Notes: a model not told the origin generated them from the letters alone. A DNA stretch of 64,000 nt from Phycisphaerae bacterium (GCA_030612705.1 JAUWNI010000002.1:1-64000); one strand, 5' to 3'; shown: positions 1-10,212, counted from the first letter of the stretch. Numbers and translations are program-made.

Positions 1-93
1 GGGGTGCGCGGGCGGGGGCCGCGGGGGGGCCCCGCCCCCCGGGGGGCTCTTCGCGGATTCCCGTAGTCGACGTATTTGTGAAATAGAGCGCTA
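1..93. repeat. Partial B-type TIR element at window edge, preceded by G/C low-complexity sequence
   Basis: 'cgtatttgtgaaatagagcgctag' at 71-94 matches the right end of the element at 12647-12858 ('cgtatttgtgaaacggagtact'); bases 1-50 are almost pure G/C. Confidence 0.55.
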
Positions 94-268
94 GACAGCC
101 GCCGCGAGCGTTGGATGCACATAACAGCCCTCCTCTCTCCAGACCCAGCCCGACAGCGTACCGTCGGCAAGCCGCAACCGCCAGCCCGCACGGCGGTATT
201 GAGAATGAGCGAGGGCTGCATAACCCTCTTGTACATCGGGTGATAGAGTCACTAGACTGTTTGCTGAG

Positions 269-1090
269 ATGACGGCTGAAACGACCGACACGACGACGCT
301 CGCGGCATCTGCCGCGGTCGACAGCGGGCTGCGCTGCCCGGAGTGCGAATACAACCTGACCGGGCTGACCGAGCCCCGCTGCCCGGAATGCGGCGTGGTG
401 TTCGACTGGGAGGAAGTCCGACGGGCGGTCGCAAACCCACCTCGAATCGCATTTGAACGTGCCAAGCGTTGGAACAAAGTGCCGGCGTTCTTCGTCACCT
501 GGGTGACCGTACTGTTTGCGCCCTGGATCTTCGCCCGACAGATCGTGCAACACGCGAGTTTGCGACACGGACTGGCATTCGCGGGTATCTGCTTCGTAGG
601 TACCTCGCTGAGCTATTTCGCCGGGATGGACTGGGAGTTTCAAGTAACCTGGCTCCTGACCGCGCTGATTTACATCCCGCTGCAAGCGCTTTGGCTATCC
701 GCACTGGATCCCGCCGGCTGGCGCAAGACGGGCAAGACGCTCCGGTTCTGGCTAATAACGGGGTGCTATACGTCCGCGGTGATGCTGACAGAGGTCGTGC
801 ATGGCCCGCCGCTTCTGTTGCTCGGAGACCTCTTGGAATTCGTCATGACCGGTCGCGTGAATTCCTGGCTCGATGAGCTCTACGAGTTCAGCACCGAATC
901 GGTGTTGTTGTGGACACAACTCGGCCTGTGGATCATCGTGCTGTGCTGTGTCTATGCCAAGCGGGTCACAAAGCGGCCACATGCAGCGCTTGTTGCCATC
1001 CGGACGGTCGTCGTCGGAGCAAGCCTGTTGGTGCTGTACGGTGCCGCGGTGCAATGGATCGGCGCGGCAGTTTGCAACGTGTTTGACTAG
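269..1090 (+). CDS. Zinc-ribbon membrane protein, hypothetical
   Basis: N-terminal CPECEYNLTGLTEPRCPECG zinc ribbon followed by several hydrophobic segments. Confidence 0.75.
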   Translation: MTAETTDTTTLAASAAVDSGLRCPECEYNLTGLTEPRCPECGVVFDWEEVRRAVANPPRIAFERAKRWNKVPAFFVTWVTVLFAPWIFARQIVQHASLRHGLAFAGICFVGTSLSYFAGMDWEFQVTWLLTALIYIPLQALWLSALDPAGWRKTGKTLRFWLITGCYTSAVMLTEVVHGPPLLLLGDLLEFVMTGRVNSWLDELYEFSTESVLLWTQLGLWIIVLCCVYAKRVTKRPHAALVAIRTVVVGASLLVLYGAAVQWIGAAVCNVFD

Positions 1091-1114
1091 CAGTGGGGAT
1101 TTGCTTGGACGGCT

Positions 1115-3268
1115 TCAGACGCGCGTGGCGAATTGCGTCTCGCACAGTTTGACGTAGAACGGGCAGGTTTCGAGCAGTTCGGCGTGTTTGCCGTACGAGA
1201 TGATGCGGCCTTCGTTGAGCACCACCGTGACGTCGGCGCGGGCGATGGTGCTGTAGCGGTGCGCGATCACGAACGTCGTGCGGTTGCGCGTGACATCCTC
1301 GAGCGCCTCCTGAATCTTGCGCTCCGACTCGCTGTCGACCTGGCTGGTGGCCTCGTCGAGGATCAGGATCGGCGGGTCACGCAGGATCGCGCGGGCCAGC
1401 GCCAAACGCTGCCGCTGGCCGCCGGAGAGCGAGCGGGTGCTGATGAATGCGTCGTAGCCGTGCGTTTTGCGACCTTCGTGAACGACCGACAAACTTTGGA
1501 TGAAGTCGTCGATGTGGGCACGTTTGGCCGCTCGGCGGATGATTTCATCGTCCAAGACACCATTTGCTCCATACGCGATGTTCGCTCGAACGGTGTCGGC
1601 AAAGATGACGGCTTCCTGCGTGACCAGGCCGATTTGCGAGCGCAGCGATTCGAGAGAAAACTGTGTGATATCGCGACCGTCGATCAAAATCCGGCCGCGC
1701 ATCGGCTCGTAGAATCGCAGCAGCAGTGACATCAGCGTGGTCTTGCCCGAGCCGTTCGGGCCAACCAGCGCGATCGCCTGCCCTTTCCTGACCCTCAAAT
1801 CGACGCCGTCGAGGACGAGCTTGTCGGCGTGTGAGGGGTACGCGAACGAAACGCCGCGGAATTCGATCGCGCCGGCCAGCGGCGGCAAGTCCGGCCGCGG
1901 AGTACGAGAAATAGCCGGTTCCTCGGTGCGAACGTCTCTCAATTCGAGCAGGCGACGGGCCGAGACCTCGGCGGCCTGCAAACGGTTGTTGACCTTGCCC
2001 AGCTTGCGGACCGGATCGAACACGCCGCCGAGACAGACGATCGCGGCGAAGAACAGGTGCGGCTCTAGCTGCTGGTTAAAGACGCGAGTGGCACCGTAGA
2101 CTACGAAACCGGAAACGGCCAGCATCGCCAAAACTTCGAGCGCGGGTTTGGTGGCGGCGTCGACCAACTCGATGTGAGTCTGGGCGCGGGTCAGCGTGCG
2201 ACCTTCGCGTTCGAAACGTTTACCCTCGGCGGCTTGCATGCCGTAGGCCTTGACGACGCGGATGCCGGCGATCCTTTCGCTAAGGTGATCGAGCAGGCGG
2301 CCCCAGGATTCCGAGGCGCGCTTCTGCGAACGTTTAACCAGCCGGCCGAAGGTCCCCATCACGAGCAGACCGATCGGCAGGCCGAGCGCCGCCACGATCA
2401 GCAAACGCCAATCGATCAAAACGGTGAGGGCCAACACGCCGGCGGCCTTCATCGGCTCGCGCACGGCGCGGCCGAAGAGCGTGGTGAGGCCGACCTCGAC
2501 TTTGTTGATGTCGGTGGCGAAGCGACCGAGCGTGTCGCCGGGCGGCTGGGCGCCGTGCCATTGCATGGGTAGTCGGAGGACGTGCTCGGCCAGTTCGCTG
2601 CGCAAATCGTGCAGGGAACTCTGGACCGCCGTCGCAATCAGCCCCTCGTTTGCCAGACGGCAAAGACCACCCAGCAGAGTAATCAGCACTAGCGTACCCA
2701 TGACGATCGCGAGGGTGTTTAGCCTACTGTCGGGATCCTTACCGGACGGGAGTAGTGCGGCAACGCGACAGAGCGCGCCCGACCACCAGTGGTAAGGTTG
2801 CAGGTGGAGTTCTATCTCGCGGCGGTTGTTGTCGGGCAGATGGACAATCGTCACTTGGATCGATTGTTCGGTAAGGCCGGCGAAACGTTGCATCAGCCCA
2901 TAGGAGCCGGGTGATTCGTCCCGGATGGCGACGATGCGGTCGCCGTCCGCGAGCACGCCGGCACTGGGTGATTCGGGGCGGACGTGTGTGATGACGAGGC
3001 CGTCGGGATCGTCGGGCAGATCGGCGGCGATGACGATGTCAAGCCGGCGCTGGGTCTCGGCGCGGTGCAGCCAATCGGCGAGCGTCTCGTGATCGGCGAA
3101 AACGACCTTCAGCAGCGGGATCACACTGGAAATGCTGAAGGTGTAAAAAACGCTCACGCCGATCGCCGCCACCAAGCCCAGAATCAACGGGCGCAGGTGC
3201 GGCCGCAGGTAGGCGATCGTGCGCCGAAAGTTCGGCAGCCAGGTTGTCGGTCGAGGCTCGCGTGACAT
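1115..3268 (-). CDS. ABC exporter (MsbA-like, fused TMD-NBD) with PDZ-like insert in the first periplasmic loop
   Basis: Walker A GPNGSGKTT, signature LSGGQ, Walker B ILILDEATS; PDZ-like GLVITHVRPESPSAGVLADGDRIVAIRDE after TM1. Confidence 0.9.
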   Translation of the reverse strand: MSREPRPTTWLPNFRRTIAYLRPHLRPLILGLVAAIGVSVFYTFSISSVIPLLKVVFADHETLADWLHRAETQRRLDIVIAADLPDDPDGLVITHVRPESPSAGVLADGDRIVAIRDESPGSYGLMQRFAGLTEQSIQVTIVHLPDNNRREIELHLQPYHWWSGALCRVAALLPSGKDPDSRLNTLAIVMGTLVLITLLGGLCRLANEGLIATAVQSSLHDLRSELAEHVLRLPMQWHGAQPPGDTLGRFATDINKVEVGLTTLFGRAVREPMKAAGVLALTVLIDWRLLIVAALGLPIGLLVMGTFGRLVKRSQKRASESWGRLLDHLSERIAGIRVVKAYGMQAAEGKRFEREGRTLTRAQTHIELVDAATKPALEVLAMLAVSGFVVYGATRVFNQQLEPHLFFAAIVCLGGVFDPVRKLGKVNNRLQAAEVSARRLLELRDVRTEEPAISRTPRPDLPPLAGAIEFRGVSFAYPSHADKLVLDGVDLRVRKGQAIALVGPNGSGKTTLMSLLLRFYEPMRGRILIDGRDITQFSLESLRSQIGLVTQEAVIFADTVRANIAYGANGVLDDEIIRRAAKRAHIDDFIQSLSVVHEGRKTHGYDAFISTRSLSGGQRQRLALARAILRDPPILILDEATSQVDSESERKIQEALEDVTRNRTTFVIAHRYSTIARADVTVVLNEGRIISYGKHAELLETCPFYVKLCETQFATRV

Positions 3269-3483
3269 CCGGAGCTATCATAGCTTGCTGGACGGCCGGC
3301 GGGCAGACGCATAATGTGATAATTGCCGCTCTCGGACATCGCCGAAGATGGCCACCAATCAGAGCCCCAAGCGCAAGCGCGGGGTTTCATGGGGGAACAA
3401 CAGGACCCGCTCGCCGGCGTTCGGGGCACTGATTCGTGCCGCGAACAATATCACGCAAGCGACGAGGGAAGCGTGAACAAGTC

Positions 3484-4971
3484 TCAGGAACCCAGGAGTG
3501 TTTCCAGCGGTCGGCGGATCAATTCCCAGGTGACACGCAACGCACCGCTACCCCCGAAAAAGATCAGCAGCGAATGCACGAAGAAGTGCATCGTAATCGC
3601 CCAGGAGAGGATTTGCGGCAGGGGACGGAGTTTGATAAACGCGCGGCGAATGACGGGTAACCGGCCGGTCGGCCTCTCATCAAGCTGCTTCATCCAGCGA
3701 ACCCAATGCTGGTTTATCACGATCATCAGGCCCATGACAACGCCCCAGGCCAACATTTGAAAGGCCAGGGCGTGCCAGACGCCGACTAGGGCAAATGTGA
3801 CGATGAGGTTGAGGCTGACGTGGCGGCGGTTTCCGCCGAGCGGGATGTAGATGTAGTCGCGGATCAGGAACGAGAGACTGATGTGCCAACGCCGCCAGAA
3901 GTCGCGCAGGCTGGTGGCGATCCAGGGCCAATTGAAGTTTTCGACCTGGCGGTAACCGAGCAGCCGGGCGATGCCGGCCGAGACGTCGCAATAGCCGCTG
4001 AATTCGAGGTAGAGCCAGAAGATCTGGATGTAGATGCCGAAGTAGAGGAAGGCATAGCTGCTGATCCGCTCGGGGTGTCCGTAGTAATCGCCGCCGCCGA
4101 TCTTGCTCGTGAGAACGGGCACGAAATACCACGTCGCGATCAGGCCCTTGGAAAGTCCCCAGGCGATCCGCGCCAGCGCGGGCGGCACGTTTCGCCAGGA
4201 TCGGCGCTGGTGGCAGGTATCCATCTCGTCCTGAAAGCGGTCGAAGCGTTCGAGCGGCCCCTGCATCAGGCCGGGGGCGTAGCAGATGTACGCCAGGAAG
4301 TTCAGCAGGCTGCGGCGCTGCCGCGGGATCGTGTCGCGTTTGAGCTCCGAGAAATAGTGCAGCATGCGCATCGCGAAGTATGCCACGCCGATGTTGTGCG
4401 GGTTCCAGAAGACGGCCTTGATCAGCGGTGCCGCTTGGCCGGTTTCGAGCTTGAAAAACTGGCCGAAGATGCGCGGCTCCCAGCCCCACTCGCGGACCCC
4501 GAGCGGGAAGACCCACTGGGCGTGTTGATATAGCCACGCGTTTAGCCCCGCCGGCAGATCGACTCTATGGATGAGCATGCCCAGCAGATACCAGCCGCCG
4601 ACGGCGGCGATGCCGGCTAGCGGCGGACCCCACTGGAGCACGTCGGTTCGCCTGGCCTCGATCGCGAAGCGCTCGCTGATCCGGTAAAAGGTGGCCCCCA
4701 TCGCGAGCCAAAGTGCCGCGTAGGCGGCCCCGAAAACGTAAGCCAGGAACGCCAGTCCGGTGAGCACGATGCCGATTCGCAGATGCCGGCGTGAAAACAG
4801 CATCAAAAGCGGCACCAGCGGCAGGAAGTAGCAGACCACGTAACGGTCGTCGAGAATCTGCCCGAGCCAAAAGCCCCGCCAATCCGCCCAGGGTGTGTCG
4901 ACGATGGGCTGTCGGACGAAGTCCCACAGCCCGGCGACGAGTTGCGAAATGTCGGCGGTGGCGGCGTCCAC
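3484..4971 (-). CDS. MBOAT family O-acyltransferase (alginate O-acetyltransferase-like)
   Basis: Multi-TM protein with SLRDFWRRWHISLSFLIRDYIYIPLGGNR and VGVWHALAF motifs. Confidence 0.9.
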   Translation of the reverse strand: MDAATADISQLVAGLWDFVRQPIVDTPWADWRGFWLGQILDDRYVVCYFLPLVPLLMLFSRRHLRIGIVLTGLAFLAYVFGAAYAALWLAMGATFYRISERFAIEARRTDVLQWGPPLAGIAAVGGWYLLGMLIHRVDLPAGLNAWLYQHAQWVFPLGVREWGWEPRIFGQFFKLETGQAAPLIKAVFWNPHNIGVAYFAMRMLHYFSELKRDTIPRQRRSLLNFLAYICYAPGLMQGPLERFDRFQDEMDTCHQRRSWRNVPPALARIAWGLSKGLIATWYFVPVLTSKIGGGDYYGHPERISSYAFLYFGIYIQIFWLYLEFSGYCDVSAGIARLLGYRQVENFNWPWIATSLRDFWRRWHISLSFLIRDYIYIPLGGNRRHVSLNLIVTFALVGVWHALAFQMLAWGVVMGLMIVINQHWVRWMKQLDERPTGRLPVIRRAFIKLRPLPQILSWAITMHFFVHSLLIFFGGSGALRVTWELIRRPLETLLGS

Positions 4972-5183
4972 GAATCGATCCTTACATAAGCAAGCCGATC
5001 ACGCTCCCCCACTCCCTGCCGCGTAATGAAGTAGCGGCCCGCGCCTCGCGGGCCGGCCCGCCAGGAAAGCAGCACCGGTCTTGTCAACGGACTTCTGCCG
5101 GACCGGTTGTCGCAGGATAGTGCACGGCCGCTCGGGGGCAACGCGCCGAGGAGCGGAGAAGAATATTTCGCGGTGCGGGCTTT

Positions 5184-5305
5184 GTAGCGTCCGCCCCCCG
5201 TGGCGGACGTCGGGTGGCGAAAGATTTCCACATTCTACGTCCGCCGCGGGGGGCGGACGCTACGTTTCCCGGCTTACACAGCGCCCGCGAAAACTGTCAT
5301 GCACC
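5184..5305. repeat. REP/BIME-like palindromic repeat (H family), right end intact
   Basis: GTAGCGTCCGCC...GGCGGACGCTAC core followed by ACGTTTCCCGGCTTACACAGCGCCCGCGAAAACTGTCATGCACC; homologous to 14756-14915. Confidence 0.75.
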
Positions 5306-5448
5306 TGGTAAAAAATACCTTGACGAGAGACGTTTAGTGGGGGATGCTATTACTAGAGTACCGTTGTTCCTACGGAATCTGCGCGTACAGAAAGGGCAGC
5401 TTTCAGCAGGTTCCGTCGGCGGTCTTACATCAGTAGAGGTTTGGTGGC

Positions 5449-5652
5449 ATGCCAAGTGGTTCGGTAAAGTGGTTCAACGACACGAAGGGGTACGGATTCA
5501 TTCAGTCAGACGACGGACAAGACGTTTTCGTCCACCAGAGCGAGATCCAGGCTGAGGGATTTCGGTCGTTGAAGGAGGGGCAGAAGGTCGAATTCGACGT
5601 CACACAAGGCGACAAAGGGACCAAGGCAATCAATGTAAAACTCATCGAGTAG
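5449..5652 (+). CDS. csp: Cold-shock protein
   Basis: [33 protein letters not shown] contains both RNP motifs. Confidence 0.97.
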   Translation: MPSGSVKWFNDTKGYGFIQSDDGQDVFVHQSEIQAEGFRSLKEGQKVEFDVTQGDKGTKAINVKLIE

Positions 5653-5714
5653 TTCGCCCGCGGGCAAATCCCGCTTGACGAAATTGTTGACGCACCAATT
5701 CATGAAAACACGCG

Positions 5715-5744
5715 CAACCCTCCCGACCTCGGCCGGGGGGGTTG
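5715..5744 (+). terminator. Hairpin downstream of csp, possible terminator
   Basis: CAACCCTCCCG / CGGGGGGGTTG stem of 11 bp with one wobble and an 8 nt loop; no clear T-tract. Confidence 0.35.
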
Positions 5745-5802
5745 TTGCGTTCGCGGGGCAGGCTGCTACAACAGAACGCAAGACACCTAACTACCCTTGG
5801 TA

Positions 5803-6870
5803 TCATAACGACACACGAACCTTGCCCGCTCGCCACTCCTGGACCAGCAGGCGAAACTCCTCAGTGGTCTCGGCCAGTCGGCGGAAAGTCAGGACCAGCG
5901 ATTCGTAGAGCCGATTATCCGCCAGCAGGTGGCCGATCGTGCCCTCCCCGCGGTCGACTTTTTCCATAATTGAATTGAGTCTCGTGAGGACGCGGCTGGC
6001 AATTTCCAGGTCGTCGGTGAGGGAGCGGGACACGCGTTCGACATTCCCTTCGATACGCGTGACGGCCGCGGAGGTTGTTTCGATCAGCTTCTTGGCCTCG
6101 ACCGCGGTGACGCGGGCGTCGGCGGCGGCGGCTTTCATCTCGGAAACGACGACCTTGCCATCCTCGCTCATAACGTAGAAATTATCGATCGACATTCTGA
6201 ACTTGCTCTTGACGTCGGGATCACCGAGAACGTCGTTGAAGTGCTTGAGCGCCGCGTCGAGCCGCGCGACGGCAGTCGCCAGGTTCCCGCTCGGGCCGCC
6301 GGGCTGGTCGACGACGTCGATATCGAGCGGCTTAAAAACCTCGTGCAAATCCTCGAGCACGGGGGTCAGGGCGGCGGCGGCTTCGGCGATCCGCGTCGCA
6401 GTCTTATCAAAGTTGGTGACGATCTCCTTGGGGATCAGCGATTCCATCGCCGAACTGATCTGCCCCTGGATAGGCGTTCCCGAGGCCAGCACGGGGGCGT
6501 CGGAGGGGCCGGGTATGATCCGAATCGGTGGCCGCCCCTCGCCGAGTCCCGGCTCGTTCGTCCTGGCGCGGCTGCCCTCGCGCAACACCCGGCCCTGATC
6601 GAGAATGACTTCGACGTTGACCCCCACGTCAAAACGATCGGGGTCGACAAAGTCGACTCCGCTCACGCGGCCGATCGGGAGGCCCCCGACCGTGACGATC
6701 GTTCCGGGGCGAATACCCGTGGCGCGTTCGAAACGCACGTTGATCACGTACGCATCGGCCCGGCGGGTCCAGAAACCCGTCTGGCCGAATAGGACTATCA
6801 AAACGCACAACGCCGCCATACCGACCAGTACGAACAAGCCAACCCAGAAATTCTGACGTGATTGTTTCAT
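5803..6870 (-). CDS. MlaD/MCE-domain lipid-transport substrate-binding protein
   Basis: N-terminal TM then VRFERATGIRPGTIVTVGGLPIGRVSGVDF MCE motif. Confidence 0.85.
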   Translation of the reverse strand: MKQSRQNFWVGLFVLVGMAALCVLIVLFGQTGFWTRRADAYVINVRFERATGIRPGTIVTVGGLPIGRVSGVDFVDPDRFDVGVNVEVILDQGRVLREGSRARTNEPGLGEGRPPIRIIPGPSDAPVLASGTPIQGQISSAMESLIPKEIVTNFDKTATRIAEAAAALTPVLEDLHEVFKPLDIDVVDQPGGPSGNLATAVARLDAALKHFNDVLGDPDVKSKFRMSIDNFYVMSEDGKVVVSEMKAAAADARVTAVEAKKLIETTSAAVTRIEGNVERVSRSLTDDLEIASRVLTRLNSIMEKVDRGEGTIGHLLADNRLYESLVLTFRRLAETTEEFRLLVQEWRAGKVRVSL

Positions 6871-7000
6871 GACGAGCACTCCCTGGTTTCGGGACGCCCG
6901 GCCGCGATATAATCATTGTGGCCAATCGTCCGCATCGTGCCATTGTGTCGCAACGCCGCAAATACTACACTATTTGCGCTGCCAGCAAAGGAGGTGTTCC

Positions 7001-7387
7001 GTGGCCGATTGCTTTGAAGGAAAAACGATTCTGATCGTGGACGACGATCCCGATATTCTGACGGCCATCACGACCAGCCTCGCCGACACCGGAGCCACGC
7101 TGGAGACGGCCGCCGATGGGAACACCGCCGTCGCGCTGGCCGAGGAAAAGAAGCCGGACCTGGTGATTCTCGACATCATGCTCCCACAGAAAAGCGGCTT
7201 TCTGGTGCTCGAACGCATACGTCAAGGCAAGCGGCGTGGCGAAAAGCCGCACGTAATCATGATCACCGGGAATCAGGGACGCCGCCACCGTCAGTATGCC
7301 GAGACCCTCGGGGTTGACGAGTACCTGAACAAGCCGTTCCGGATGGAGCGGCTGGTGGAAGCAACAGAGAAGCTGCTGTCGGACTGA
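7001..7387 (+). CDS. Single-domain response regulator (CheY-like), GTG start
   Basis: KTILIVDDDPDIL...PDLVILDIMLPQKSGF...NKPF; AAAGGAGGTG ribosome-binding site just before GTG at 7001. Confidence 0.93.
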   Translation: MADCFEGKTILIVDDDPDILTAITTSLADTGATLETAADGNTAVALAEEKKPDLVILDIMLPQKSGFLVLERIRQGKRRGEKPHVIMITGNQGRRHRQYAETLGVDEYLNKPFRMERLVEATEKLLSD

Positions 7388-7393
7388 CGCACG

Positions 7394-7515
7394 GGTGCAC
7401 GACAGTTTTGGCGGGCACTGTGTAGGCCGGGAAACGTAGCGTGGGCCCCCCCCGATACTGGGCGGGCGCGGCCTCCAAAACCCGGTAAACCGTCGGACTC
7501 GTAGGGCCTACGCTA
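7394..7515. repeat. H-family palindromic repeat, left half plus core
   Basis: GGTGCACGACAGTTTTGGCGGGCACTGTGTAGGCCGGGAAACGTAGCG is the inverted match of the 5'-GCTACGTTTCCCGGCTTACACAG end at 5266-5305. Confidence 0.65.
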
Positions 7516-7596
7516 CAGGAATTCGGCCGTCGAAGACTTTTACGGCGGACTGCTAACTTGACCAGTGTAGTGAGAATCTAGCCTGGAGAGAGACCC

Positions 7597-8571
7597 ATGT
7601 GGTATGTTTGGACCGCCGTTCTTTGTTTTCAATTAGCCGTGTGTCAGGCTTGTGCGCCGGGGGCGACCGTAACGCCGGAACCGACAACGCCCGAGACAGT
7701 TTCGTCACAAACGCCGCCGCCGTCATCGCCGGCGCCCAAAACCGACCAGAAAACAGAACTGGCGGATACGCCGGCCGCCCCGCCCCCGCCGAAGGAGAAG
7801 GAGCCGGAAATCACGTTGCCGACCGGACCGATGCGGGTAGAGCCGTGGGCGCTATCCGAGTCGCGGAACCGATACGATAGCGATGTGCCGCCGAATGTTT
7901 CGGAGCCGACGCTCGCCCTGCGGGCGAAGCTGACCGGCGAGCGTCTGGTGCATATGGTTGGCCGCGGCGAGTTGATCATCGAGGAGATGGTCGACGACAC
8001 CGGAGCGATACTGAAGTCGTTGGCGGACTACAAGACGCGCGAACTGACGAAGACCTACTCGATACGCGCGGGCAAGCGGATGATGATGACAGGTTTCGCG
8101 AGCCTGACCGTGAACGCGAAGGCCACCAGCCGCCAGGCACGCAAGCTCACGAAGGTCAAAGGCTACGTAAACGTGGTCTACGCGACCGAGACCGAAGAAA
8201 TCATGATCGACAACCCGCTGCAATATCTCGGAAGTTACATCGAACATCCGCGGCTAAAGGAAGTGGGGCTCAAGATCAAAGTGATCTCTCCGGGTAAGGA
8301 AACCAAGGACAGGCGCGATACCAGCGGCATGGCATTGGAATACGAGGACGGGGCCCGCAAGCACATCCGAAAGCTCGAGTTCTTCGACGCGTGGTTGAAA
8401 CCGCTGTACGCGCGGGAGCGCCCGGCGGAAAAACCGGACGGGAGTGAATACGTCTTATACAACATCGTCGCTGGGCAGATGAACGCCGACACGCAGATGC
8501 TGCTGAAGTTCTACCCGGAGATCGAGGAGGAAAAGGTCGAATTCACATTTGAAGACCTTGAACTTCCATAA
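7597..8571 (+). CDS. Hypothetical secreted protein with Pro-rich linker
   Basis: N-terminal hydrophobic segment with cysteines, TPEPTTPETVSSQTPPPSSPAPK linker, no recognised family. Confidence 0.7.
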   Translation: MWYVWTAVLCFQLAVCQACAPGATVTPEPTTPETVSSQTPPPSSPAPKTDQKTELADTPAAPPPPKEKEPEITLPTGPMRVEPWALSESRNRYDSDVPPNVSEPTLALRAKLTGERLVHMVGRGELIIEEMVDDTGAILKSLADYKTRELTKTYSIRAGKRMMMTGFASLTVNAKATSRQARKLTKVKGYVNVVYATETEEIMIDNPLQYLGSYIEHPRLKEVGLKIKVISPGKETKDRRDTSGMALEYEDGARKHIRKLEFFDAWLKPLYARERPAEKPDGSEYVLYNIVAGQMNADTQMLLKFYPEIEEEKVEFTFEDLELP

Positions 8572-8670
8572 CCATTGCGAACGGCATTTTGCCGGCAGGC
8601 GAACGCCGATCAGGCAAAATTTCCGACGGGCGTTGCGAACCGGCGGCGATAGCCGACGGAGGAGCGGCTG

Positions 8671-10062
8671 ATGTCGCCGGAGCTTCCCGTGCAAGATGAT
8701 GCCCGCGGCGGCGAAGCTAATGCGAACGCCATTGTGCCTGGCGCGGCGGACTCGCGGGGGAATTCGATCAAGCGAAACATAGTGTACGCGGTCCTGGGCA
8801 ACGGGCTGCTGAACCTTTCCCGTCTGGCGGTGCTGGCGCTGCTGGCAAAGCTCGTCTCGACGGAAATCCAAGGTATTTACACGTATACGATGATCGCGCT
8901 GGCGGGTCCGGTGGTCCTGTTCTGCGGGCTGGAATTGCGGGCGGCGTTTGTCGCGGACGCGGGGAGCGAATTCACCTTCGGCACTTACCGGGCCCTGCGC
9001 ACGGTCGGCATGGGAATCGCGGGAGTAGTGTTGCTGGCAATCGTGTTGTGGCACACTCGCAACGACGCAAGCACCCCGCTGATTTGGATGATGCTGGCGA
9101 TCTGCGCCGGCAGAATAGTCTTCTCACTGGCGGATATCTATTGGGGGGTCTACCAACGCCGCGAACGGCTCGGGTTGATGGCGTGGTCGAATGCCCTGCG
9201 CGGAGTAACGCTGCTCGTTCCGTTTGTGCTGCTGTTTCGGTGGCTGCCCGCTTGGGGAGTCATCGATCTGTCCGAGCGGGATCCCGGGCGGCTGATGCAA
9301 CTCGCCGCGGGGGCTATTTCGCTCTACGTGGTGGCCTGGGGCGCAATCTGCTGGTTCTTCGATCGGCGGCTGGTGATCGGACCCGGCGACATGGACATGC
9401 GCTGGGATTGGCGGGAGGTTTGGAAACTCGCCAAACAAACCTTTCCGCTCGGGCTGGTCTTTCTGCTGATCAACCTGTGTGAAACAGTCACGCAGTGGTC
9501 GATCAAGCGGGCGTCGGGTGGCGACGGGTGGGCCGAACTCGGCTACTTCGGCTCGATGCGCTTCATCACACTGGTCGCTATGTTTCTGGTCATCCAGGTC
9601 AACACCGCGGCCGGAAACCGGCTGGCAAATGCGTATCAGCGGGATTTGAGGACGTTCGTCCGCCTGGCGGTAAAAGTCACGGGTGTCGCGCTCGGGCTGG
9701 GAGTGGCCTTCCTGGGGGCGGCGTGGTTTCATGGCGAGTGGTTTCTCCGCACTCTTTTCACTCCCGAGCACGCCGACCACTATCCCGAGTTTCTGATCCT
9801 GGTGTTCTCCCAGGCAATCGTGCTGCTGGCGGCGGTGTTCGGGACCGTCACGACGTACATGCGGCAATTCTGGATCCAAGTGCCGGTACACATCACCGTA
9901 TTGGCGATAACGGCGATCTCGGCGATGCTGCTGGTGGGGCCGGAGAATCCGGTTCGCGGCGGGGCGCTGACCGAACTGGTTCGCAGCTTGTCGCAGGCGG
10001 TTTTGTACCTGGGTTGTGTACTGATTGGAATCCGGTGGAGAAATCGGATTACTAAGTCGTGA
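8671..10062 (+). CDS. Oligosaccharide flippase / polysaccharide biosynthesis membrane protein
   Basis: ~12-14 hydrophobic segments, Wzx-like pattern. Confidence 0.8.
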   Translation: MSPELPVQDDARGGEANANAIVPGAADSRGNSIKRNIVYAVLGNGLLNLSRLAVLALLAKLVSTEIQGIYTYTMIALAGPVVLFCGLELRAAFVADAGSEFTFGTYRALRTVGMGIAGVVLLAIVLWHTRNDASTPLIWMMLAICAGRIVFSLADIYWGVYQRRERLGLMAWSNALRGVTLLVPFVLLFRWLPAWGVIDLSERDPGRLMQLAAGAISLYVVAWGAICWFFDRRLVIGPGDMDMRWDWREVWKLAKQTFPLGLVFLLINLCETVTQWSIKRASGGDGWAELGYFGSMRFITLVAMFLVIQVNTAAGNRLANAYQRDLRTFVRLAVKVTGVALGLGVAFLGAAWFHGEWFLRTLFTPEHADHYPEFLILVFSQAIVLLAAVFGTVTTYMRQFWIQVPVHITVLAITAISAMLLVGPENPVRGGALTELVRSLSQAVLYLGCVLIGIRWRNRITKS

Positions 10063-10102
10063 CGCGGGCTCCGGTAGTTATCGGGCGTTCGCGGCAGTTC
10101 AG

Positions 10103-10129
10103 AAAAAAACCCGGCTCTCCGCCGGGTTT
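10103..10129 (-). terminator. Rho-independent terminator downstream of tRNA-Asp
   Basis: AAACCCGGC TCTCC GCCGGGTTT perfect 9 bp stem; on the minus strand followed by a T run. Confidence 0.8.
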
Positions 10130-10138
10130 CGTGAAAAA

Positions 10139-10212
10139 CGAGGCCGACGGGACTCGAACCCGCAACCTTCGGATCGACAGTCCGATGCTCTAGCCAATTG
10201 AGCTACGGCCCC
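10139..10212 (-). tRNA. tRNA-Asp (anticodon GTC)
   Basis: Minus strand GGGGCCGTAGCTCAATTGGCTAGAGCATCGGACTGTCGATCCGAAGGTTGCGGGTTCGAGTCCCGTCGGCCTCG; cloverleaf with anticodon loop CTGTCGA and T-loop GGTTCGAGTCC; CCA not encoded. Confidence 0.95.

Noticed and set aside
91-498. 135-aa minus-strand ORF at the window start
   Set aside because: Overlaps the zinc-ribbon protein gene; its stop codon is in the repeat terminus and the translation has no family features.
3680-4537. 285-aa minus-strand ORF inside the MBOAT gene
   Set aside because: Alternate-frame translation of the MBOAT coding region; no family motifs, biased composition.
5320-5351. Promoter for the cold-shock gene (TTGACG ... TGCTAT)
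   Set aside because: The -35 is plausible but the best -10 candidates have poor sequence or spacing; not strong enough to list.
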